Of a stretch of 64,000 bases of DNA, positions 34,461 to 43,329 are shown one piece after another (positions within the stretch are counted from its first letter, which is position 1; each line of letters starts with the position of its first letter). The notes under the pieces are model-generated. The model saw only the letters and a program-made list of their open reading frames with translations, was not told where the DNA came from and ran no database searches. The DNA is from Brotaphodocola faecis (GTDB taxonomy: Bacteria > Bacillota > Clostridia > Lachnospirales > Lachnospiraceae): the NCBI RefSeq assembly GCF_040096075.1, contig NZ_JBBMFJ010000003.1:113282-177281 (forward strand). The letters run 5' to 3'. A program made the position numbers and the translations under genes.

Positions 34461-35456
34461 ATGAGCAGAAAAAAGAATGTATACAATCAGGCAAAACGCG
34501 GCATGAAGCGTTATAAAAAAGCGAAAACAGGGAAAAAGGGCAGGGCAGCCATTTTTGCTGCGGTGGCTATCATCCTGGCTGCGGTGGGCGTGAGCCAGAA
34601 GGATATCGGGTGGCTGGAGCAGGCAGCAGATAAAGTGCTGGATGCCTACGAGACTACGGTGGATGCCGGAACTTCTCAGAACGGAGCAGACGGCGGAAAT
34701 GTGCAGACACCTGTCGGCAGCAGCGCGCCGGACGATGCTGCATCAGAAACAACGGGCAGCGAAACGTCAGATACAGCAGGTAGTGGCCAGGGCCCGTCCG
34801 GGGATAACAGCGTTTCTGCCACCGTTCCATCCGGCGCGGAAATCGGCGCCGGGGCTGAAGTTTATGTGGATCTGGCGGCTATCTCCGCCTACTCCGGGGA
34901 ACCGTATGCGGTAGTGAATGGCAATATTCCTTACTTTACGGAGTCAGATCTGACCACGGAATCCTTCGAGTACTACAGTGACCTGGATGATCTGGGCCGC
35001 TGCGGCACAGCGTATTCCAGCGTTGGCACAGACCTGATGCCGACAGAAAAGCGTGGTTCCATCAGCAAGGTGAAGCCAAGCGGCTGGCAGGCGTCCAAGT
35101 ATGATTTCGTGGATGGAAAATATTTGTACAACCGCTGCCACCTGATCGGCTATCAGCTGACGGCAGAGAATGCCAACGAGAAAAACCTGATCACGGGCAC
35201 CCGGTATCTGAATGTAGATGGCATGCTGCCGTTTGAAAACCTGGTGGCAGACTATGTAAAAGAAACGGAAAATCATGTACTCTACCGGGTGACTCCGGTT
35301 TTTGAGGGCGAGAATCTGGTTGCCTCCGGTGTGCTGATGGAGGCGGAATCGGTGGAAGACGCGGGAGATGGTGTGGAATACTGCGTGTATGTGTATAATG
35401 TACAGCCTGGTGTTGAAATTGATTACGCGACAGGAGAAAATCACGCGGCCAATTAA
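34461..35456 (+). CDS. DNA/RNA non-specific endonuclease, membrane-anchored or secreted
   Basis: A 331-residue protein with a basic N-terminus, one hydrophobic segment (about 33-47), a low-complexity Ser/Thr/Gly linker (about 70-125) and a NUC-type nuclease domain (about 140-310). The active-site region reads YNRCHLIGYQL, in place of the DRGH of classical members, followed by NEKNLITGTRYLN. This NRCH form is common in Firmicutes and streptococcal Sda/EndA-like enzymes. It probably cleaves DNA or RNA outside the cell for nutrition or competence. The start follows AGCAGGAG. Single gene after tmRNA. Confidence 0.85.
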   Translation: MSRKKNVYNQAKRGMKRYKKAKTGKKGRAAIFAAVAIILAAVGVSQKDIGWLEQAADKVLDAYETTVDAGTSQNGADGGNVQTPVGSSAPDDAASETTGSETSDTAGSGQGPSGDNSVSATVPSGAEIGAGAEVYVDLAAISAYSGEPYAVVNGNIPYFTESDLTTESFEYYSDLDDLGRCGTAYSSVGTDLMPTEKRGSISKVKPSGWQASKYDFVDGKYLYNRCHLIGYQLTAENANEKNLITGTRYLNVDGMLPFENLVADYVKETENHVLYRVTPVFEGENLVASGVLMEAESVEDAGDGVEYCVYVYNVQPGVEIDYATGENHAAN

Positions 35457-35666
35457 TTGCATCAGAAAAATCAGGTACGGTCTGCGCGGCGTGAGAGAAA
35501 GCGGTACATTGACGGACCATGGAAAGCTGTGATAGAATAAAATTTAGTGTGTTGTGCTGATAACGTGATTGTAAGAGACAGAAAATCATATCCGGTACAG
35601 CAAAACAGAAGAAAAAACGTTACGCGAAGGTGCAGGAAACGTAACGGGAAAACGGCGGGATTACAT

Positions 35667-37286
35667 ATGAAGATGAAAAAACTGGTCCGTGCAGCTGGAG
35701 CAGGTATCACGGCAGCAGTGGTGGCATTATCCATGGCAGTATCGGGAATCCGGAGTGAGGCGGCATCCTCTTACCTGAAGGCGGCCACCTATGTGTCGGA
35801 TGCCTGGGTGAGCAATTTCTGGAATTCGGAAAGCGACCATATGGATGAGGAACTGGCGCAGATCGCGGCAGATGGGTTCAACAGCATTGTACTGGTGGTT
35901 CCGTGGCGGGAATTTCAGCCTGGCGTGCTTCCGATATCTTACAACCGTTACGCGTTTCAGAAACTCGACAAGGTGATGAATGCCGCAAATGCCCATGGCC
36001 TCATGGTAGAACTGCGGGTTGGCTATGTGTGGGACTATTATAACGATGATGTGGCAACCGGGCGCTTTCGGGATCTGCTAAAAGATTCCTCCACCCGCGC
36101 CGCATGGCTGGCGTATGCGAAACAGATCTACCGGACCGCATCGGCACATTCCAACTTCCATGGCGGGTTCATGACCTGGGAAGACTTCTGGAACTATGTA
36201 GAAGACGCAGCCAATCTGGGAAAGGGCGCCAACAGCTGGATCGCGGCGAAGAAATGTGGGTATCAGGCCTGGCTGAAAAAGCATTATTCCTTAAAACAGG
36301 TCAATGAAGCTTATCAGCCGGAAGAAAAATTTACCAGTTACGATGATGTCTATATTCCGGCCAGAAAAGATTACGCCTATAAGCTGTTTTATGAATTTTA
36401 TGATGATTTTTTAAATGATCTTCTGGAGGATACCCAGAAGGTATTCCCAAATCTGTCCATGGAGGTCCGTCTGGATGTAGACCCGGTTAACGCACAGGAT
36501 GGAAACGGGCAGGTGGGAGCGCCGCATTATGGCACATTTTCGTGCGCGGCCGCAGGGTACACCTCCCTCATGTACAGCGTGTCCATGGGACATGGGTTTG
36601 GTGATGTGCTTTCCGCGGAAGAAGCCATCCGAACCATGAATGAACAGCTTTCCCTTGTCCGGGCAAATAACGGCGGCAAGCCTGTGTTCATTGACCAGCT
36701 TCTCTACATGGACGCAACGGAAGGCTTTGAACAGAATGCGAGACTGGCGGAAAGCCACAGGGGCGCGTTCCTTACCGGAATTCCGGATACGCTGCGCACA
36801 CACACCAATGGCTACGCAGTCTGGACTTACCGGAATTACACCAATAATCCGGTGTACAATCACCAGTTTGCGCTGGGAACCAGGGGCTGGAATGTAACAA
36901 AGGGCAGCGTGATGGATCGAAACGGCAGCAATCAGCTTTTCCTGCAGAGTGGAGGAACCCTTTCTCAGAAGGTGGGACACCGCATTGGGGGCCGCACGAC
37001 CCACGATGGGCATGTGCGTTTTACCGCGGACAGCGACGAGCCGGCAACACTGACTGTAAAACTCGGTTCCATGATCCGGACAGTGGAGGTAAACGGACCG
37101 AAGCAGTACGATTTAAATCTGGGCCGGAAAGGTTTTTATGAAGTTAGCTTTGAAGCCGATGGAGATGTCTATCTGGACAATATCCATGTATACAATTTCG
37201 TCCAGGACGGACAGCTCCGCGACATAGACGGAAATGAACTGAGCTGCATGGGAGCCATGCGCGCCTTAAATGCAAGCATGAATTAG
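35667..37286 (+). CDS. Secreted glycoside-hydrolase-like protein
   Basis: A 539-residue exported protein. A signal peptide covers about 1-32 (MKMKKLVRAAGAGITAAVVA, ending near SEA-A). A TIM-barrel-like domain resembling beta-galactosidase/cellulase folds spans about 35-390 (FNSIVLVVPWREFQPG, GLMVELRVGYVWDYY, TWEDFW with a candidate acid/base E). A C-terminal beta-sandwich of carbohydrate-binding type covers about 400-520. No cell-wall anchor is seen. The start has only a weak ribosome site. The substrate and exact GH family cannot be told; the fold call is by pattern. No sugar genes are adjacent. Confidence 0.65.
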   Translation: MKMKKLVRAAGAGITAAVVALSMAVSGIRSEAASSYLKAATYVSDAWVSNFWNSESDHMDEELAQIAADGFNSIVLVVPWREFQPGVLPISYNRYAFQKLDKVMNAANAHGLMVELRVGYVWDYYNDDVATGRFRDLLKDSSTRAAWLAYAKQIYRTASAHSNFHGGFMTWEDFWNYVEDAANLGKGANSWIAAKKCGYQAWLKKHYSLKQVNEAYQPEEKFTSYDDVYIPARKDYAYKLFYEFYDDFLNDLLEDTQKVFPNLSMEVRLDVDPVNAQDGNGQVGAPHYGTFSCAAAGYTSLMYSVSMGHGFGDVLSAEEAIRTMNEQLSLVRANNGGKPVFIDQLLYMDATEGFEQNARLAESHRGAFLTGIPDTLRTHTNGYAVWTYRNYTNNPVYNHQFALGTRGWNVTKGSVMDRNGSNQLFLQSGGTLSQKVGHRIGGRTTHDGHVRFTADSDEPATLTVKLGSMIRTVEVNGPKQYDLNLGRKGFYEVSFEADGDVYLDNIHVYNFVQDGQLRDIDGNELSCMGAMRALNASMN

Positions 37287-37308
37287 AATGGAATCAGAGT
37301 TTTAGTGC

Positions 37309-37336
37309 TTGACATATCTGTTCTCCGTGCTATAAT
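37309..37336 (+). promoter_or_regulatory. thrS promoter
   Basis: TTGACA (37309-37314), 16-base spacer, TATAAT (37331-37336). Confidence 0.8.
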
Positions 37337-37342
37337 CAGTGA

Positions 37343-37615
37343 CAGATATGAGAGAATTTTTCATATGTCAACACGTTGATGAGAAGAGTACTCTGGCAGA
37401 GCCATTCAGAGAGAGGTGCATCTGGTGTGAGCATCTTATGAGGAAGCCGGCAGGAAAACCAGCTCGGAGTGGTCCTTAATCGGATCCGGTGATTCCGTTA
37501 CCATCAGAATGAAGTGGCTGTCTGAGAAATCAGGCGGCAAACAGGGTGGAACCGCGATAAAAGAATTGTCGTCCCTTGTCCGGTGTGCAAAGCACATCAG
37601 GCAGGGGACTTTTTA
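37343..37615 (+). promoter_or_regulatory. T-box riboswitch of thrS
   Basis: AGAGAG motif near 37410, specifier ACC (threonine) in GGAAAACCAGCTCGG near 37455-37470, T-box AGGGTGGAACCGCG (37543-37556) and a terminator GTCCCTTGTCCGG...CAGGGGAC with T-run (37571-37615). Antitermination by uncharged tRNA-Thr is expected. Confidence 0.92.
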
Positions 37616-37680
37616 TTTCATTAAATCCTTATCGTCCCTTGTATCATCATTTTAATCAAGAATACCAGGAGGAAAAAGGC

Positions 37681-39618
37681 ATGATCATCACATTAAAAGA
37701 TGGAAGCAAAAAAGAGTATGCCAAGGCTATGTCCATTATTGACATTGCCCGCGACATCAGCGAAGGACTGGCACGCGTAGCCTGTGTCGGTGAAGTAGAC
37801 GGACAGGTAGAAGACCTGCGTACTGTACTGGACAAGGACTGTGAGTTAAACATCCTGACTGTAAAGGATGAGGCAGGCCTGGCAGCACTGCGCCACACCG
37901 CAAGTCATGTTATGGCACAGGCGATCAAGAGACTGTACCCGAGCGCAAAGCTGGCAATCGGCCCGTCCATCGCAGACGGATTCTACTACGATATCGACTT
38001 CGAGACCCCGATCACCGCAGATGATCTGGAGAAGATCGAGGCTGAGATGAAGAAGATCATCAAAGAGGCACTTCCGTTAGAGCGCTTCACCCTTCCGAGA
38101 GAAGAGGCACTGGCTTTCATGAAAGAGAAAGAGGAGCCGTACAAGGTAGAGCTCATTGAAGACCTTCCGGAAGGTGAGGAGATCAGCTTCTACAAGCAGG
38201 GTGAATTTACCGATCTCTGCGCAGGCCCGCACTTAATGAACACCAAGGAAGTTGGCAAGGCTTACAAGCTGACCAGCATCGCAGGCGCATACTGGAGAGG
38301 CAACGAGCACAACAAGATGCTGACCCGTATCTACGCAACAGCTTTCGCAAAGAAAGAGGAGCTGGAAGCTTACGTTACCATGATGGAAGAGGCAAAGAAG
38401 CGTGACCACAGAAAACTGGGCAAAGAGCTTGGCCTGTTCATGATGCACGAGGCTGGCCCGGGCTTCCCGTTCTTCCTGCCGAAGGGCATGGTTCTGAAGA
38501 ACACCCTGTTAGAGTACTGGAGAGAGATCCATAAAAAAGCAGGCTATGTAGAGATTTCTACTCCGATCATCTTAAACAGAAGCCTGTGGGAGACCTCTGG
38601 TCACTGGGATCATTACAAAGACAACATGTACACCACCGTGATCGATGATCAGGATTACGCAATCAAACCGATGAACTGCCCGGGCGGCGTTCTGGTTTAT
38701 GCTTCCGAGCCGCGTTCCTACCGTGACCTGCCGCTGCGCATGGGTGAGCTTGGTATCGTTCACCGTCATGAGAAATCCGGCCAGCTGCACGGCCTTATGC
38801 GTGTACGCTGCTTCACCCAGGATGATGCACACATCTTCATGACTCCGGAACAGATCAAAGATGAGATAAAGGGCGTTGCACAGCTGATCGACAGCGTTTA
38901 CAAGCTGTTCGGTTTCAAATATCATGTAGAGCTTTCCACCCGTCCGGAAGACAGCATGGGAAGTGATGAAGACTGGGAGATGGCTACCGACGGTTTAAGA
39001 AGCGCTCTGGACGAGATGGGTCTGGACTATGTTGTAAACGAGGGAGACGGCGCATTCTACGGCCCGAAGATCGACTTCCATCTGGTAGATGCCATCGGAA
39101 GAACCTGGCAGTGTGGTACCATCCAGCTTGACTTCCAGCTTCCGCAGCGTTTTGAGCTGGAGTACATCGGCGCAGACGGCGAGAAGCATCGTCCGATCAT
39201 GATCCATCGTGTTGCCTTCGGCTCCATCGAGCGTTTCATCGGTATCCTGATCGAGCATTTCGCAGGCGCATTCCCGACCTGGCTGGCTCCGGTACAGGTA
39301 AAGGTACTTCCGATCTCCGACAAGTACATGGATTACGCTGAGAAAGTAAAAGCTGCCCTGGATGCAGAGAACATCCGCACAGAGGTAGATACCCGTTCTG
39401 AGAAGATCGGATACAAGATCCGCGAGGCTCAGAAGAACAAGATTCCGTACATGCTGGTAGTAGGCCAGAAGGAAGAGGAAGAGGGCGTGGTATCTGTCCG
39501 CAGCCGTTTCAAGGGCGACGAGGGCCAGGCATCCTTAGACAGCTTCATCGAGAGCATCAAAAAGGAAATTGCTTCCAGAGAAGCACGTGCCGTTGAGGTA
39601 AAAGCAGAGCAGAAATAA
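37681..39618 (+). CDS. thrS: Threonine-tRNA ligase
   Basis: Class II synthetase of 645 residues charging tRNA-Thr. Order: TGS domain (about 1-60), editing domain with HTASHVMAQAI (about 70-225), catalytic core (about 245-535, GPGFPFFLPKGM, RVRCFTQDDAHIF, and the zinc ligand in MNCPGG), and anticodon-binding domain (about 545-640). The ATG at 37681 has AGGAGG upstream; a longer frame from 37576 starts in the leader terminator and is rejected. Controlled by the T-box. Confidence 0.97.
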   Translation: MIITLKDGSKKEYAKAMSIIDIARDISEGLARVACVGEVDGQVEDLRTVLDKDCELNILTVKDEAGLAALRHTASHVMAQAIKRLYPSAKLAIGPSIADGFYYDIDFETPITADDLEKIEAEMKKIIKEALPLERFTLPREEALAFMKEKEEPYKVELIEDLPEGEEISFYKQGEFTDLCAGPHLMNTKEVGKAYKLTSIAGAYWRGNEHNKMLTRIYATAFAKKEELEAYVTMMEEAKKRDHRKLGKELGLFMMHEAGPGFPFFLPKGMVLKNTLLEYWREIHKKAGYVEISTPIILNRSLWETSGHWDHYKDNMYTTVIDDQDYAIKPMNCPGGVLVYASEPRSYRDLPLRMGELGIVHRHEKSGQLHGLMRVRCFTQDDAHIFMTPEQIKDEIKGVAQLIDSVYKLFGFKYHVELSTRPEDSMGSDEDWEMATDGLRSALDEMGLDYVVNEGDGAFYGPKIDFHLVDAIGRTWQCGTIQLDFQLPQRFELEYIGADGEKHRPIMIHRVAFGSIERFIGILIEHFAGAFPTWLAPVQVKVLPISDKYMDYAEKVKAALDAENIRTEVDTRSEKIGYKIREAQKNKIPYMLVVGQKEEEEGVVSVRSRFKGDEGQASLDSFIESIKKEIASREARAVEVKAEQK

Positions 39619-39699
39619 GTTTTGCGCATAGATTTTTGAAAAGGAACCCATACTAATCCTGTGGAATGAAAACAATAACAAACAGGAGGTATGGGTTCC

Positions 39700-40014
39700 A
39701 TGACGAAATTAGAGTGCAACGTAACAAACTGTCTTCACAATGCTGATAACTGCTGCTGCAAACAGTCCATTATGGTGGATGGCCATGACGCGAAGGAGAA
39801 AGAGCAGACCTGCTGCGGAAGCTTCGACGAGAACAAGGGCGGCCTGTTCAAAAATGTGTTTAAGACACCGGAGAGCAGCCTTTCCGTAGACTGTGAGGCA
39901 GTCCAGTGCATTTACAATGACAACCGCCACTGCGCGGCTGCAAAGATTGGCATTGCCGGAGACGGAGCAAGCAGGGCAGAGCAGACTCTGTGCACCACAT
40001 TCCAGCTGTCCTGA
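39700..40014 (+). CDS. DUF1540 cysteine-rich protein
   Basis: A 104-residue protein with two DUF1540-like units: LECNVTNCLHNADNCCCKQSI (about 4-24) and VDCEAVQCIYNDNRHCAAAK (about 63-82), each with four cysteines suited to metal binding. The ATG at 39700 is used because AGGAGG is 9 bases upstream; the ATG at 39691 would touch it. Common in Clostridia, with suggested sporulation or metal links but no known function. Followed by a strong hairpin. Confidence 0.85.
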   Translation: MTKLECNVTNCLHNADNCCCKQSIMVDGHDAKEKEQTCCGSFDENKGGLFKNVFKTPESSLSVDCEAVQCIYNDNRHCAAAKIGIAGDGASRAEQTLCTTFQLS

Positions 40015-40093
40015 AAAAGCAGACAAAATGCTGCGTGCAATGAATATTCGGTCTGAGATTTCAGCGTGCGGCTCTGGAAGAAAAAATGTGAAA

Positions 40094-40128
40094 AATCCCC
40101 GGAAAAGTGCTTGACTTTTCCGGGGATT
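40094..40128 (+). terminator. Terminator overlapping infC promoter
   Basis: AATCCCCGGAAAAG (40094-40107) and CTTTTCCGGGGATT (40115-40128) form a perfect 14-base stem whose loop contains most of a -35 box. Confidence 0.75.
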
Positions 40129-40139
40129 CATAGTATAGT
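40111..40139 (+). promoter_or_regulatory. infC operon promoter inside terminator hairpin
   Basis: TTGACT (40111-40116), 17-base spacer, TATAGT (40134-40139). The -35 box overlaps loop and arm of the preceding terminator, as at the tmRNA gene. Confidence 0.75.
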
Positions 40140-40144
40140 AATAA

Positions 40145-40302
40145 AAGTTGTGAGAACAACGCAGGAAAGTAGGTATCCACCTCACCTCGGCACGAGTAAG
40201 TGACCCTGGTTTATAGCAAAGAATACGTATATGCGGCGGCAACAACGTCCTATGCGATGCTTTTGAGGGTGGGTAGAATATTCTATCTACTTTTTTTATG
40301 CA
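40145..40302 (+). promoter_or_regulatory. infC-rpmI-rplT leader with attenuator
   Basis: About 200 bases of untranslated leader precede infC. It ends in GGGTAGAATATTCTATCTAC followed by seven T (40271-40297), a terminator-like hairpin, and upstream GC-rich segments (for example GCACGAG, GGCGGCAACAACG) could form competing structures. In other Firmicutes this operon is autoregulated by L20 or by an antitermination leader; this one fits that position, but the mechanism is not shown. Confidence 0.55.
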
Positions 40303-40345
40303 GAGAAAACAGACATGCAGAATTCTATGATGGGGGTGCACGACT

Positions 40346-40852
40346 ATTAGCGAGTTAATGATTAACGAACAGATCAGAGACAAAGAAGTTCGATTGATTG
40401 GTGAAGACGGCGAGCAGCTGGGAATCATGTCTGCGAAGGAAGCCTACAAACTGGCTCAGGACGCAGAACTGGATCTCGTAAAGATTGCTCCGACGGCAAA
40501 GCCACCGGTTTGTAAGATTATCGATTACGGTAAATATCGTTACGAGCTGGCAAGAAAAGAAAAAGAAGCTAGAAAAAAACAGAAGGTAATCGAGGTTAAA
40601 GAAGTGCGGTTGTCTCCGAACATTGACACCAACGACTTAAACACAAAAACGGGCGCAGCACGAAAGTTCCTGGAAAAGGGCGACAAAGTCAAAGTTACCT
40701 TACGTTTCCGTGGTCGTGAGATGGCACATATGTCCAAGTCCAAGTACATCCTGGATGACTTTGCGGAGAGCTTAAAGGACATTGCCACCATTGACAAGCC
40801 TTCCAAAGTGGAAGGAAGAAGCATGGTTATGTTTTTGACTGCCAAGAAGTAA
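40346..40852 (+). CDS. infC: Translation initiation factor IF-3 (AUU start)
   Basis: IF-3 (168 residues), which binds the 30S subunit and checks start codons. The N domain (INEQIRDKEVRLIGEDGEQLGIM, about 6-28) and C domain are complete. The start is placed at ATT 40346 (ATT AGC GAG TTA ATG): GGGGGTG lies 7 bases upstream of ATT but 19 from the first ATG at 40358. An AUU start is known for E. coli infC, where it lets IF-3 limit its own synthesis. First gene of infC-rpmI-rplT. Confidence 0.92.
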   Translation: MSELMINEQIRDKEVRLIGEDGEQLGIMSAKEAYKLAQDAELDLVKIAPTAKPPVCKIIDYGKYRYELARKEKEARKKQKVIEVKEVRLSPNIDTNDLNTKTGAARKFLEKGDKVKVTLRFRGREMAHMSKSKYILDDFAESLKDIATIDKPSKVEGRSMVMFLTAKK

Positions 40853-40884
40853 AAGCAAAGAGAAAGATTAAGGAGGAAGTTATA

Positions 40885-41082
40885 ATGCCTAAATTAAAAA
40901 CAAGCAGAGCAGCTGCAAAACGTTTCAAAAAGACCGGTACCGGTAAGCTGGTAAGAAATAAAGCATACAAATCTCACATCTTAACTAAGAAGTCTACCAA
41001 GAGAAAGAGAAATCTTAGAAAAGATATCGTTACCGATTCCACCAACGCAAAGGTAATGAAGAAGATTTTACCATATCTGTAA
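40885..41082 (+). CDS. rpmI: 50S ribosomal protein L35
   Basis: A 65-residue basic protein beginning PKLKTSRAAAKRFKKTGTGK, the L35 signature; ends KKILPYL. Start site AGGAGGAAG, 32 bases after infC. Part of the large ribosomal subunit and of the infC-rpmI-rplT operon. Confidence 0.97.
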   Translation: MPKLKTSRAAAKRFKKTGTGKLVRNKAYKSHILTKKSTKRKRNLRKDIVTDSTNAKVMKKILPYL

Positions 41083-41115
41083 TAGACTGATTAGATTAAG
41101 AAGGAGGAAAAACCG

Positions 41116-41472
41116 ATGGCAAGAATTAAAGGCGGTATGAACGCAAAGAAGAAACACAATAGAGTGCTGAAGATGGCTAAAGGCTACAGAGGAGCACGTT
41201 CTAAACAGTATAGAGTAGCAAAGCAGTCTGTAATGAGAGCTCTGACCAGCTCCTACGCAGGCCGCAAGCAGAGAAAGAGACAGTTCCGTCAGCTGTGGAT
41301 CGCTCGTATCAACGCAGCAGCTCGTATCAACGGTCTGTCCTACAGCAAGTTTATGTATGGCTTAAAGCTGGCTGGTGTTGAGATGAACCGTAAAGTTCTG
41401 TCTGACATGGCTATCAACGATGCTGAGGGCTTTGCAAAACTGGCTGAGCTGGCAAAAGCTAAATTAGCTTAA
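41116..41472 (+). CDS. rplT: 50S ribosomal protein L20
   Basis: A 118-residue protein with ARIKGGMNAKKKHNRVLKMA and GYRGARSKQYRVAKQSVMRA at the start and the usual C-terminal helical part. It is an early-assembly protein of the 50S subunit and in Bacillus also represses its own operon by binding the leader. Start site AAGGAGGA. Last gene of the operon, followed by a terminator. Confidence 0.97.
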   Translation: MARIKGGMNAKKKHNRVLKMAKGYRGARSKQYRVAKQSVMRALTSSYAGRKQRKRQFRQLWIARINAAARINGLSYSKFMYGLKLAGVEMNRKVLSDMAINDAEGFAKLAELAKAKLA

Positions 41473-41526
41473 TTCAGAATAATCTGAACAAAAATTTAAC
41501 ATAGTGGCAGAGCTGATTCTGCCGTG

Positions 41527-41566
41527 AACCCGTCTGGTTTTTGAGAGAAAACCGGACGGGTTTTGT
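41527..41566 (+). terminator. Terminator after rplT
   Basis: AACCCGTCTGGTTTT (41527-41541) and AAAACCGGACGGGTT (41548-41562) then TTTG; long stem with one G-U pair. Confidence 0.88.
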
Positions 41567-41595
41567 TGTTCTAAAGGGGAGAAAGGAGTGGATCT

Positions 41596-43185
41596 TTGAA
41601 CCAGATTATCCTGCTTGTTGGTGTTGTGATTATGATCTGCGTCCTGATGGGACGCGTGACTTCCAGGCTTGCTGTGCCGTCCCTCTTAATCTTTATCGGG
41701 CTGGGCATGCTGTTTGGGGAAGATGGAATCTTCCGGATCGTTTTTGATGATTATGGAGTGACGGAAACCATCTGTTCTGTCAGCCTGATCTTTATCATTT
41801 TTTACGGCGGATTTGGAACCAATGTGAAAGAAGCGAAGAGTGTAGCGGCAAAGGCGCTGCTGTTATCCACGCTGGGTGTGGCGCTGACCACCGGATTTGT
41901 GGGCGTGTTTGTACATCTGGCCCTGCATCTGCCCTGGCTGGAGAGTTTTCTGGTGGGTTCGGTCATGGCTTCTACGGACGCGGCATCGGTGTTCAATATC
42001 CTGCGTACCAAGAAGCTGGACTTAAAATATCACACGGCATCGCTTCTGGAGCTGGAATCCGGTTCCAATGATCCGGTGTCCTATATGCTTACGGTGGTGT
42101 TTCTGGCCATGATGAGCGGAAAGGAAGTTCCCCTGCCGCTGATGCTGGCACAGCAGATTGGGTTTGGACTTTTATGCGGAGCGGCTGCGGGCCGTCTGGC
42201 TGTCTGGTGTATGGACCGGTTTTCCTTCCAGATTGCGGAGGGCAATACCATCTTTGCGGTGGCAGCCATGCTGGTCAGCTACGCTCTGCCGCAGGTAATT
42301 GGCGGCAACGGCTACCTGGCTGTCTACCTGTGCGGCATTATCATGGGAAATTCCCGGATCCCGGAAAAGCGGAACCTGATGCATGTGTTTGATACCGTCA
42401 CCGGCATTGCCCAGATGATGATCTTCTTTCTTCTGGGTCTTCTGGCAATCCACAGTGAACTTCCGGCTGTACTGTTCCCGGCGGCGCTGATCACGCTGTT
42501 TCTGACGGTGGTTGCCAGACCGGCGGCTGTTGCGGCAATTCTATTGCCGTTCCGCTCCCATCTTCGCCAGGTTGGCGTGGTATCCTGGGCAGGTCTGCGC
42601 GGCGCGGCATCCATTGTATTCGCGATTATGGCCGTTTTGAGCGAGGTGCCGATGCGCTATAACCTTTACAACCTGGTATTCTGCGTGGTGCTTCTTTCTA
42701 TCGCGGTACAGGGAACCTTTCTGCCGCTGGTGTCTGAAAAACTTCACATGATAGACCGGAACATGGATGTGCGTCGGACTTTCAATGACTATGAGGAAGA
42801 GAGCAGCATTCATTTTGTCAAAACTCATATTCAGGAAGGGCACCTGTTCTGCAACAAAAAAGTGCGGGACATCAGCCTGCCTCCGGAAATGCTGATTGTG
42901 ATGATCCTCCGGGGCGAAGAAAAGCGTATCCCAAACGGAGATACGCTGCTTCTGGCTGGTGACCTGCTGATCCTTGCTGCCCCGGAGTTTACGGAAGGAG
43001 AAAACCTGATCCTGCGGGAGAAAACCGCCGTCAAAGGTGATAAGTGGACCGGGAAGACATTGAAAGAAGTGCCGCTTTCCAAAGGAACCCTGGTGGTATC
43101 TGTGAGAAGGGGAGAGGAAACCCTCATTCCCGCGGGGGATACCCGGATTCAGGAAGGCGACACTCTGATCATAGCCAAATATTAA
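41596..43185 (+). CDS. CPA1-type K+/H+ antiporter with TrkA_C domains
   Basis: A 529-residue NhaP2/CvrA-like antiporter exporting K+ (or Na+) for H+. Twelve or so helices occupy about 1-390, with the ion-site region ASTDAASVFNILRT (about 118-131) and ESGSNDPVSYML (about 153-164). The cytosolic tail has TrkA_C-type nucleotide-sensing units (about 425-528, LPPEMLIVMILRGEEKRIPNGDTLLLAGD and a second repeat ending GDTLIIAKY). A TTG start at 41596 is set by AAGGAG 8 bases upstream. Single gene after rplT. Confidence 0.88.
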   Translation: MNQIILLVGVVIMICVLMGRVTSRLAVPSLLIFIGLGMLFGEDGIFRIVFDDYGVTETICSVSLIFIIFYGGFGTNVKEAKSVAAKALLLSTLGVALTTGFVGVFVHLALHLPWLESFLVGSVMASTDAASVFNILRTKKLDLKYHTASLLELESGSNDPVSYMLTVVFLAMMSGKEVPLPLMLAQQIGFGLLCGAAAGRLAVWCMDRFSFQIAEGNTIFAVAAMLVSYALPQVIGGNGYLAVYLCGIIMGNSRIPEKRNLMHVFDTVTGIAQMMIFFLLGLLAIHSELPAVLFPAALITLFLTVVARPAAVAAILLPFRSHLRQVGVVSWAGLRGAASIVFAIMAVLSEVPMRYNLYNLVFCVVLLSIAVQGTFLPLVSEKLHMIDRNMDVRRTFNDYEEESSIHFVKTHIQEGHLFCNKKVRDISLPPEMLIVMILRGEEKRIPNGDTLLLAGDLLILAAPEFTEGENLILREKTAVKGDKWTGKTLKEVPLSKGTLVVSVRRGEETLIPAGDTRIQEGDTLIIAKY

Positions 43186-43193
43186 GTTTTAAG

Positions 43194-43326
43194 GTAACTG
43201 TTCAATAGGTCTGCGCACTTGCTGCGCTGACCGTAAGAAAACATGAGCTGGCAAGCAAAAATCCCATTGCCGCAGGCAATTTTCAATGGATTTTTGCTCG
43301 TGACTGTGAAGGTACTGAACAGTTAC
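43194..43326. repeat. Nested inverted-repeat element
   Basis: Outer arms GTAACTGTTCA (43194-43204) and TGAACAGTTAC (43316-43326) are perfect; inner arms AGCAAAAATCCCATTG (43254-43269) and CAATGGATTTTTGCT (43284-43298) nearly so. It fills the gap between convergent genes and could act as a bidirectional terminator or a MITE-like element. The outer arm core recurs at 54447-54481. Confidence 0.6.
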
Positions 43327-43329
43327 GTT

